Below are positions 11,001 to 19,086 of a stretch of 64,000 bases of DNA, one piece after another. Position 1 is the first letter of the stretch, and each line of letters opens with the position of its first letter. The stretch comes from an uncultured Fluviicola sp. (GTDB taxonomy: Bacteria; Bacteroidota; Bacteroidia; Flavobacteriales_D; Crocinitomicaceae): assembly GCA_913009205.1 (NCBI GenBank), contig CAJVYC010000006.1, forward strand, positions 62,001-126,000. Direction: 5' to 3'. Under the pieces are notes generated by a model, which saw nothing but the letters and a program-made list of their open reading frames with translations, was not told where the DNA came from and ran no database searches. Position numbers and translations under genes: made by a program.

Positions 11001-12695
11001 ATGCCCGGATTTAACCTTCGTTCAAAAGCTACATTTTCCAAAGAAGATGGCTCTTACAATCATGATGGATTAAAAGTCACGGATTATTATTCTGACGACG
11101 CAATCGTTTTGAATTCGCAGACCCCAAAGAATTATCATTCAGAATTTATATCTATTGACGACCGCTTTAAAGTTTGCGTGGAAGGAATGATTTACAACCT
11201 CGAAGTCAAAGAGGAACTGCCGAAGCTTTTGGAATTTGTAAAATCAAATAATGAGAGGGAAATAGCAACTATGATCGCAGACTGGGACGGCGAATTCGTT
11301 CTGATCGTCATTGACAAAGAAGAAAACAGATGCCTTGTGATCAACGATTCATGGGGAAGACTTCCGGTTTATTATTGGTCATCGGACGGTCAATTCATCA
11401 TAACAAGAAATATTTCGTACATCACTCAAAATATTGAACTAGAATACGACTCAGAAGTTCTGGGAATGTCGATCCTTCTTGGATTAACGCTTGGGCAAGA
11501 TACAATGTGGAAGAAAGTCTTGAAGCTTCCACCCCACTCGATCATGACATATAATTTGGACGAAAACAAGCCATCCGGAGGGAGCTTCTTCGACTTGAAC
11601 ACAGTTAGCGGTGATTACCACTTAGATGAACTGAAAGATGAAATCAAGGATGTCTTTGAAGAATCGTTAAAATCGCGATTGGACAAAATGGAAAACCCAA
11701 CCTTGTCCTTAAGTGGCGGATTGGACTCTCGATTGATTGCTGCAGCAATTAAGGATATTGACAGTAAAGTTCCATTTATAACTTACAACAGAACAAATGG
11801 AGTCGACAAGCCAGATTACGTTTCATCAAAGCAAATCATTGATCAATTGGGAACAAAAGATCAACATGAGGTCATTCAAATTGGAAAGACAAAACTGGAG
11901 GATGCTGACGAACTTTTAGCGTTCAAACAGGGATTAAACTACCTTTCAATGAGCTACGTTCTTCCGTATTACAAACTGCACAAAGAGCGCAATATCAGCA
12001 CTATCACAGGTGATGGAGGCGGAAAATGGTTTGTAGATCTCTATCCGTTAAAGAACTTAAGCTCAATGAAAAGTCTTATAGGATATATCCTACGCTACAA
12101 TGCTTTTTGCAGTATTGAAACGGCAGCTGCGATGGCAAATATCAACCCAAGTGTCTTAAAGGAAAAGTTAATTAAGACCTTGAAAGAATATCCATTTGCA
12201 AGCTATAATGACAAGTATACTTTTTTCCTGATTCGAGAAGCCGGAATTAATTGGGCCTTGGAAGGAGAGGATCGTAACCGACAATATACATGGAGCTCAA
12301 CTCCATATTATAATCCAAAATTAATCCGCTTGTGTTTAGCAATGCCTCAACGGTCGAAGGAATACGGAATGCTTTATAAATATTTGTACAAGCAGTTTCC
12401 TGGAAACTTAGAAAACGTGAGCAATCCAAATTGGAATGAAGTTGTTGAGGATTCAAAAAGTATTAGGCGCATTCACAACAAGCAAAAAATTAAGGGACTT
12501 ATTCCAGCGTTTCTACTTGAGAAGAAAAAAGGAATTTCAATGAATGATTTCGAATTCTCAAACGAATTGCAATCTATTGTGAAAGGCTGGGAACATAACG
12601 AATTACTAAATCTATCGGCCTTAAAGGATAAAAACTCAACAAACTTTTACTGGCAACTTTTTACGCTAACCAAGTTGATGAATTCTAATAATTAA
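11001..12695 (+). CDS. Asparagine synthase-related protein (degenerate glutaminase domain, intact PP-loop synthetase domain)
   Basis: PP-loop SLSGGLDSRLIAAAI; class II GATase-like N-terminus WDGEFVLIVIDKEENRCLVINDSWGRLPVYY. Start taken as ATG 11001 (ORF track uses TTG 10980). Confidence 0.82.
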   Translation: MPGFNLRSKATFSKEDGSYNHDGLKVTDYYSDDAIVLNSQTPKNYHSEFISIDDRFKVCVEGMIYNLEVKEELPKLLEFVKSNNEREIATMIADWDGEFVLIVIDKEENRCLVINDSWGRLPVYYWSSDGQFIITRNISYITQNIELEYDSEVLGMSILLGLTLGQDTMWKKVLKLPPHSIMTYNLDENKPSGGSFFDLNTVSGDYHLDELKDEIKDVFEESLKSRLDKMENPTLSLSGGLDSRLIAAAIKDIDSKVPFITYNRTNGVDKPDYVSSKQIIDQLGTKDQHEVIQIGKTKLEDADELLAFKQGLNYLSMSYVLPYYKLHKERNISTITGDGGGKWFVDLYPLKNLSSMKSLIGYILRYNAFCSIETAAAMANINPSVLKEKLIKTLKEYPFASYNDKYTFFLIREAGINWALEGEDRNRQYTWSSTPYYNPKLIRLCLAMPQRSKEYGMLYKYLYKQFPGNLENVSNPNWNEVVEDSKSIRRIHNKQKIKGLIPAFLLEKKKGISMNDFEFSNELQSIVKGWEHNELLNLSALKDKNSTNFYWQLFTLTKLMNSNN

Positions 12696-14790
12696 GCAAT
12701 TTTTCAAGCTCCGTTTTTACTTTCGCAGCATTTGTTAACAACGTCGCTTCTAGAATTGAATTCAAAGGAATTGCCGGTGTATCAACCGACCCAACAATTG
12801 AAACAGGCGCGTCTAAGTATTCGAAATTATCGCGCTGAATTCTACCAGCCAATCCTAAAGTAAACGAAGCCTCAACAGACTCTTCAGTAACCAACATCAC
12901 TTTGCTGTGTTTCTTCGAAACTTCGTTAATCTTATCAAAATCCAATGGATTCAATGTTCTTAAATCAATGATTTCAACTTGATCTTCAATTCCTTTACAC
13001 GCTTCGATCGTCCAGTAAATGCCGCGACCATAGGTAATCACAACACAAGATTCACTTGTGTCAATTTTATCTTGAGCTGCCTCCTGAACCACTCTAGCCT
13101 TACCAAATGGAATTATATAATCTTCATCCGGCTCAATCGACATTGCTCCTTCTGTTCCTTCAATTTTAGACCAATACAATCCTTTATGCTCCAAAAGAAC
13201 AACTGGATTCGGATCGTAAAATGCGGCTTTAATCAATCCTTTTAAATCAGCTCCTGTTGATGGGTACGCCACTTTAATTCCTCTAATATTTGTCAAAATA
13301 GATTCCACACTTGACGAGTGGTAAGGTCCACCAGAACCGTAAGCTCCAATTGGAACGCGGATTACACAGCTTACGGGCCATTTCCCGTTTGATAAATAAT
13401 AAGATCTGCTCACCTCCGTAAACAGTTGATTGAGGCCAGGCCAAATATAATCTGCGAATTGAACTTCTACGAATGGCTTCAATCCTACGGCTGACATTCC
13501 TACTGTAGAACCAATAATAAATGCTTCTTGAATTGGCGTATTGAATACTCTGTCATCGCCAAATTGTTGCGCTAAAGTTGCTGCTTCTCTAAAAACTCCT
13601 CCTAAACGTCCACCAACATCTTGACCGTACAACAACGCCTCAGGATGTTTATCCATTAATTCACGCACAGCAAACAAGGCTGAATCCACCATTACAGTTT
13701 TCTTCTTCCCTTTTGGTTCTCTTTCTCCTGTCTCTTCCGTAATTGGAGTTGGCGCAAAAATAAAATCGGTGATTGATTCTGGAACTGGATCTTCGGCGTT
13801 TAATGCTTTGTCGTATTCTTCATCAACGAACTTCTTAGTATCCGCTTCGACATTAATAATGTCAGCTTCTTCAATGCCCGCTTCTCGAAGTAATTCTTTC
13901 AATTTTGGATATGGATCACGTGCTGCGGACTCTTTCAAATCATCCCGGTACCATTCTTTGCGAACACCAGAAGTATGATGACCAAGTAAAGGAACTTTAG
14001 CGTGAACGATGAACGGTCTTCTTTCCGCGCGAACGATTTCGAAAACCTCTTTCATTGTTTGAAATGATTCTTCAAAATCACTTCCGTCTATTGTACGCAC
14101 TTCTATTCCATTGAATCCCTTCGCGTATTGTGTAATATCTTGAGCTCTTGTTTCTTCTGCATTTGCAGAGATATCCCAATCGTTATCTTGCACCAGATAA
14201 ACGATTGGGTATTGTTTCAACGCTGCCATTTGGAACGCTTCAGAAACTTCACCTTCCGTACAAGAAGCATCTCCTAGAGAACAAACCACAACTGGGTCTT
14301 CGCCTCCGAAATCTTCAGCTAAACCCTGCTTTTCTTTGTATTGAATTCCCATCGCAACACCTGTTGTTGGAATTGCCTGCATTCCTGTTGCAGAAGATTG
14401 ATGTGGAATTTTAGGCATGTCATCTCTTTTCAAAGAGGGATGGCAATAATACGTTCTTCCTCCAGAAAAAGGATCGTCTTTCTTAGCGAAAACCTGCAAC
14501 ATCAGTTCATAGGGAGTAATTCCAATTCCGAGAAGAATACTATCATCGCGGTAATAAGGCGCAACCCAATCTTGAGGTTTAAGTTGCATTCCGCACGCAA
14601 GTTGAATCGCTTCGTGACCTCTAGAAGTAGCATGAACATACTTAGAAGTTACCTCCTTGTTGTCCTCATACTTTTCTGCGAGTGTCTTCGCAGTACACAT
14701 CAATTTAAAGGCTTCGAATAGCGTTTCCTTAGATGTTTTCATTGCTTTGGTATTCTTTTTTTCGGTGATTTCTCCCATCTGCCGTTCCAT
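12685..14790 (-). CDS. Fused alpha/beta 2-oxoacid (branched-chain) dehydrogenase E1 component
   Basis: E1-alpha TPP region GDASCTEGEVSEAFQMAALKQYPIVYLVQDNDWDIS fused to E1-beta region YGQDVGGRLGGVFREAATL...FNTPIQEAFIIGSTVG. Start trimmed to ATG downstream of a TATATTTG element. Confidence 0.88.
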   Translation of the reverse strand: MERQMGEITEKKNTKAMKTSKETLFEAFKLMCTAKTLAEKYEDNKEVTSKYVHATSRGHEAIQLACGMQLKPQDWVAPYYRDDSILLGIGITPYELMLQVFAKKDDPFSGGRTYYCHPSLKRDDMPKIPHQSSATGMQAIPTTGVAMGIQYKEKQGLAEDFGGEDPVVVCSLGDASCTEGEVSEAFQMAALKQYPIVYLVQDNDWDISANAEETRAQDITQYAKGFNGIEVRTIDGSDFEESFQTMKEVFEIVRAERRPFIVHAKVPLLGHHTSGVRKEWYRDDLKESAARDPYPKLKELLREAGIEEADIINVEADTKKFVDEEYDKALNAEDPVPESITDFIFAPTPITEETGEREPKGKKKTVMVDSALFAVRELMDKHPEALLYGQDVGGRLGGVFREAATLAQQFGDDRVFNTPIQEAFIIGSTVGMSAVGLKPFVEVQFADYIWPGLNQLFTEVSRSYYLSNGKWPVSCVIRVPIGAYGSGGPYHSSSVESILTNIRGIKVAYPSTGADLKGLIKAAFYDPNPVVLLEHKGLYWSKIEGTEGAMSIEPDEDYIIPFGKARVVQEAAQDKIDTSESCVVITYGRGIYWTIEACKGIEDQVEIIDLRTLNPLDFDKINEVSKKHSKVMLVTEESVEASFTLGLAGRIQRDNFEYLDAPVSIVGSVDTPAIPLNSILEATLLTNAAKVKTELEKLLNY

Positions 14791-15066
14791 TTTTTGGAGA
14801 TCAAATATACGGAATCGATAGGACAATTAGGTACTTCTAACCTTGATACTGGCTGATTATTTCACATTTGCAAAAAGGTGTAATTATTTTAAATGAGCAA
14901 CTGTAAAACTACTCTTGTCAATTCCAAATTATCAAAACTGAAACTTTTTCACACTTCATCCGAGATAAAACCACAAAACTACGCTGCAGGAATCGTTACC
15001 ATATCAGTACTATCAGCAAGCGAAATAGATGCTCTGATAGAAATTCCTAACGGGATAATTGAATAC

Positions 15067-15106
15067 AAAAAAGCCGCTCCAGCCATGGAAGCGGGTTTTT
15101 TTTTAT
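15067..15106. terminator. Bidirectional intrinsic terminator
   Basis: A-tract, ccgct...agcgg stem (aaaaaagccgctccagccatggaagcgggttttttttt), T-tract, just 3' of the S9 peptidase gene. Confidence 0.7.
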
Positions 15107-15110
15107 CATT

Positions 15111-17276
15111 CTACTTATTGTTCTCGATCACGTAATCCAAAACTTTAGTCATTAAGTGAATTCTGTCTTTCCCTCTCACATTGTGCTCGTGCATTGGATA
15201 AGGAAAGAAATCCACTTGAATCCCTAGATCAACAAACTTGTTAACCAATGAAAGACTGTGTTGCATTACAACCGTAGGGTCTACCGTACCATGAATCAAC
15301 AATAATTCACCTTCTAAGTTGGCGGCGTGCGTCATTAAAGATGCTTTTTCATATCCTTTTGGATTTTGATCCGGCGTATCCATGTAACGTTCACCGTACA
15401 TTATTTCGTAATATTTCCAATCCGTTACTGGACCTCCCGCTACTCCAGCATTGAAAGTTCCTGGTTGACGTAACATTAAAGATGTCGTCATGAAACCACC
15501 GAACGACCAACCGTGAACCGCCAATCTTGATGCATCAACATAAGGTAAGGATTTCAAGTAGTCTACTCCTGTCATTTGATCTTCCATTTCTACGGTTCCC
15601 AATTGACGGTGAATTTGCGATTCAAAAGAAACGCCTCTTTCCGCTGATCCGCGATTATCAACTGTATAAATAAGATATCCTTGTTCTGCCATCCAATACA
15701 TCCAAAGGCTTGCACCGTCCAACCAAGAATCAGTTACTAATTGCGCATGAGGGCCTCCATAAACGTAAACCAAAACCGGATACTTCTTCGTTGGGTCAAA
15801 ATTACTTGGCTTGATCAAACGTGTGTATAATTTCGTTCCGTCCTTCGCATCAATTGTTGAAATTTCAGCGGTACCAATTATGTAATTTCTCAATTTATCT
15901 GGGCTTTCCATTTTAATAGAAACAATCTTTCCTTTAACGTCAATGATCCAATCGTTATTCGCTACCGTGTGGCTCGAGAAATTATCGTGAAAGAATTTTC
16001 CATCATCTGAAATTTGAACTGAATGCGATCCATTCGCTCTCGTCAAAATCTTCCCCTTCCCTGTAAGACTTACAGAATAAACATGCGATTGTGTCGGAGT
16101 CTCTCCTGTTGTCGTATAATAAACTTGCTTGTTCTTATATTCCATGATGTCCTTTACAACGAATTTATGATCCGTTAACTGCTGAATTAGGTTTCCGTCA
16201 AAATCATAATAATACAAGTTGTTGTATCCATTTCTCTCTGAAACCCAAACAAAATTGTTTGATCCTTCCAATGGAAAGAAAGCTGGATGTTCAGGCTCAA
16301 CCCACGTCTTACTCGTTTCTTCAAACAACGTTTTTACAAATTTTCCGTTTTTCGCACTGAAAACATTCAGCCACATATGATCTTGATCTCTGTTCACCTC
16401 AGCAACAACAACGAATTGATTGTCTGGCGTCCAAGAAACATTTGTCAAATAATTTTCTTTACCATTTCTTGTAGTAATGTAAAGCAATTCACTCGAGTTA
16501 ATGTTGTATATCCCTACTCTCGCTGTTTCACTTCCACCACCCGCCATTGGATATTTTATAGACTTTAAAGTTCCTGGAGTTGTACTATTGTCCATCAGTG
16601 GATAATCACTAACCTTTGACTCATCCTTTTCATAGAAAGCCAATAATTGACCAGAAGGAGACCAAAACAGGCCTTCCGTAATTCCAAACTCACTTCTTGC
16701 AATCGCTTGACCGGTAACAATATTTTTGTCTGTGTGCATTGTCACTTTATTCACTTCCCCCCCTTTTGCAACTACATGAATATTATTCTCAATTGTGTAT
16801 GCTAAGTTGTAAGATTCAGAATGAAACTTAGTAATCTCTGATTTTTCAGGAGCTTGACGAACTAGCTCTCCTGTTTTAGAATCAACATCGTAAACGTAAA
16901 AATTCTTTCCGTCACTGATCATGAATTTCGTTTCACCGATCCATTTCAATCCGTAAAAACTAGTGAGTTCTGATTTCAAAGCCGTATTCAATTCCTGAAT
17001 TGTCAGCATTATATGAACTTCGGTGTCCTTAACTGAAGACGTCATTAGCGTTTGGTAATTACTGGTAACGTAGGTGTAACTATCTCCACCAGGAATCCAT
17101 CCAAACTGATTCAATCTATCTGGACGAAGTGACCTATACTGTTGACTCACCGCTTCAGCCAAACTCAATTCCTTTTTCATCTGAGCTCTCTTCGGCACAA
17201 TTTTATTCATCGGTCCGCTTTGCCCGAGAGAACTGAACGACAATAATGCTATAAATACTATTTTTAAATGCTTCAT
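15111..17276 (-). CDS. S9 family peptidase (dipeptidyl peptidase IV type)
   Basis: Signal peptide; DPPIV N-terminal propeller; catalytic VHGWSFGGFMTTSLML and C-terminal LLIHGTVDPTV...HEHNVRG. Confidence 0.9.
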   Translation of the reverse strand: MKHLKIVFIALLSFSSLGQSGPMNKIVPKRAQMKKELSLAEAVSQQYRSLRPDRLNQFGWIPGGDSYTYVTSNYQTLMTSSVKDTEVHIMLTIQELNTALKSELTSFYGLKWIGETKFMISDGKNFYVYDVDSKTGELVRQAPEKSEITKFHSESYNLAYTIENNIHVVAKGGEVNKVTMHTDKNIVTGQAIARSEFGITEGLFWSPSGQLLAFYEKDESKVSDYPLMDNSTTPGTLKSIKYPMAGGGSETARVGIYNINSSELLYITTRNGKENYLTNVSWTPDNQFVVVAEVNRDQDHMWLNVFSAKNGKFVKTLFEETSKTWVEPEHPAFFPLEGSNNFVWVSERNGYNNLYYYDFDGNLIQQLTDHKFVVKDIMEYKNKQVYYTTTGETPTQSHVYSVSLTGKGKILTRANGSHSVQISDDGKFFHDNFSSHTVANNDWIIDVKGKIVSIKMESPDKLRNYIIGTAEISTIDAKDGTKLYTRLIKPSNFDPTKKYPVLVYVYGGPHAQLVTDSWLDGASLWMYWMAEQGYLIYTVDNRGSAERGVSFESQIHRQLGTVEMEDQMTGVDYLKSLPYVDASRLAVHGWSFGGFMTTSLMLRQPGTFNAGVAGGPVTDWKYYEIMYGERYMDTPDQNPKGYEKASLMTHAANLEGELLLIHGTVDPTVVMQHSLSLVNKFVDLGIQVDFFPYPMHEHNVRGKDRIHLMTKVLDYVIENNK

Positions 17277-17407
17277 ATTCTTTGTTTTGGTCTACTATTC
17301 TATCTAAAATCCTTCCAAAGATAATGAAGTTGTTAAGGCTTCATGAAATAAATACGCAAGTGGTTTTTAAAATACTACTACCTTTGCCTCAAAACCAAAC
17401 AATTGAC

Positions 17408-17896
17408 ATGAAGCATATCTCCGTAGAAAGCATAGAAAGAGCAATCAATAAAGTCGACAACTTAAACGACGAGGGCCTTGAAAAACTAGCTGAAACATAC
17501 GCGTTAGCCCAACAGACATTACTTGGATATGTAATGTCAGCGGCAGTAGAGTATAAAAATGATCAATTGGAAGGATTGCTTATTTACTACTACTGTCTTA
17601 TTTCGGAAACGTTTGCGCAAGAGCAAGCACAGCTGAAACAAATTAGTGATGAAGATATCGAGGTTTTTGAAGAGCCTTTTTTTCAAATGTTAGATGAGTA
17701 CTTTGACAAGGACCAAGAAGATCTCATTACTGATTTTACAGATCAACCAGAACTGATTCGCTTCATGATGTTGGAAATCACAACGAAAGACGAAGACGGA
17801 ACCTCTTTGGATGACGACACTGCGACGCAACTGTTTATTGTTACTTCTGCGATGATCACGTTAATGAACAGAGCAATCAAAGATGAAAACGCCTAA
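17408..17896 (+). CDS. Hypothetical acidic cytosolic protein
   Basis: ORF start trimmed to ATG 17408 (MKHISVESIERAINKVDNLNDEGLEKLAETYALAQQ); TACCTTTG promoter-like element upstream; overlaps the thioesterase gene by 14 bp. Confidence 0.7.
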   Translation: MKHISVESIERAINKVDNLNDEGLEKLAETYALAQQTLLGYVMSAAVEYKNDQLEGLLIYYYCLISETFAQEQAQLKQISDEDIEVFEEPFFQMLDEYFDKDQEDLITDFTDQPELIRFMMLEITTKDEDGTSLDDDTATQLFIVTSAMITLMNRAIKDENA

Positions 17897-18290
17897 AGAA
17901 ATTGTTGATTTGATGATGGAAAATGATCTGTTCAGTCAATGGATGAATGTTTCTATTCTATCAATCGACAAAGGGAATTGCAAGCTTCAATCAACGATTC
18001 ATAAAGATATGCTGAATGGTTTTGAAATTGCACACGGCGGAATTACGTATTCCTTATCAGACTCGGCTTTAGCATTTAGCTCTAATGCTTATGGACATCA
18101 ATGTGTCAGTATTGAGACTTCAATTTCACACATCCGACCCGTGTTCGTAGACGATGTCTTGACAATTGAATGTGAGGAAATTCATAGAGGAAAAACAATC
18201 GGAATTTACTCTGTAAATATAAAAAATCAAGAGAACAAACTAGTTGCTAAATTCAAGGGAACAGTTAATATCTCTCAAAAAGAATGGTAA
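17883..18290 (+). CDS. PaaI-like hotdog-fold thioesterase
   Basis: NGFEIAHGGITYSLSDSALAFSSNAYG hotdog motif. Confidence 0.85.
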   Translation: MKTPKEIVDLMMENDLFSQWMNVSILSIDKGNCKLQSTIHKDMLNGFEIAHGGITYSLSDSALAFSSNAYGHQCVSIETSISHIRPVFVDDVLTIECEEIHRGKTIGIYSVNIKNQENKLVAKFKGTVNISQKEW

Positions 18291-18417
18291 CTTCAACCCT
18301 AAATCTATTTTGAACAATTGGAAAAGTTCCAATCCCGACATCAAAAGTCTGAACCAAAATAATCGTACATTTATTTTACATTAACCATTGTTCTGAACCT
18401 AATTAATCAATAATCCA

Positions 18418-18864
18418 ATGTCTAAAAAAGAAGAAAAAGTCTACATGGTGGATGTCGTGATTCGTCATTTATGGCATAAGATGTCGAGAATGTACAATCA
18501 AAAAGCCAACGATTATGGCGTTAGTATTTCCGTCGGTTTTATTCTACTGAATGTTGACCAAGAAGGTACTCCTAGCACTCAACTTGGTCCTAAAATGGGA
18601 ATGGAGCCAACGAGTCTTTCTAGAACCTTAAAGACAATGGAAGAAAAAGGATTAATCTACAGAGAAGTTGATACTGAGGACAAACGAAAGGTTCTTGTTT
18701 TTTTAACAAAAGACGGTCTTGAGAAACGAAGAATTGCCCGTCAGGTAGTTCTTAACTTTAATGACAGAATCGTTTCAAGCATTCCCAAAGGAAAACTCAA
18801 AACTTTCTACGAGGTTGCAGAACGCCTAGACATGTCTATTGATAGAGAATTGAGCAACTTCTAA
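18418..18864 (+). CDS. MarR family transcriptional regulator
   Basis: wHTH pattern TQLGPKMGMEPTSLSRTLKTMEEKGLIYREVDTEDKRKVLVFLTKDG. Confidence 0.9.
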   Translation: MSKKEEKVYMVDVVIRHLWHKMSRMYNQKANDYGVSISVGFILLNVDQEGTPSTQLGPKMGMEPTSLSRTLKTMEEKGLIYREVDTEDKRKVLVFLTKDGLEKRRIARQVVLNFNDRIVSSIPKGKLKTFYEVAERLDMSIDRELSNF

Positions 18865-18971
18865 ATTGGACGAAACATCCAAACCCCCTATCCATTATTA
18901 TCATTTACGAATCGCCAGATTTAACTTTGTGTCCAGTTGAATTTCACTATTTATCATGATTATTATTTAAT

Positions 18972-18983
18972 TATGCATGCATA
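18972..18983. promoter_or_regulatory. Candidate operator palindrome TATGCATGCATA upstream of beta-oxidation operon
   Basis: Perfect 12-bp palindrome followed by TTATTTTACTATTTTTG (contains TAnnTTTG-type -7 element at 19000-19007); recurs at 25144. Confidence 0.5.
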
Positions 18984-19086
18984 GCATTAATTATTTTACT
19001 ATTTTTGATTAAGTGAGCTTTGAAAACAAGGATCATCAGAGGATTTTTATAACTTACTAAGCTTAAGAGTAAAATAAACTAACAAC

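Noticed and set aside
14341-14721. 126-aa plus-strand ORF antisense to the E1 dehydrogenase
   Set aside because: Antisense shadow; no domain-like sequence.
14893-15135. 80-aa ORF between E1 and S9 peptidase genes
   Set aside because: Its 3' end is the A-tract/terminator hairpin at 15067-15106 and its stop lies within the neighbouring CDS; unlikely to be a real protein.
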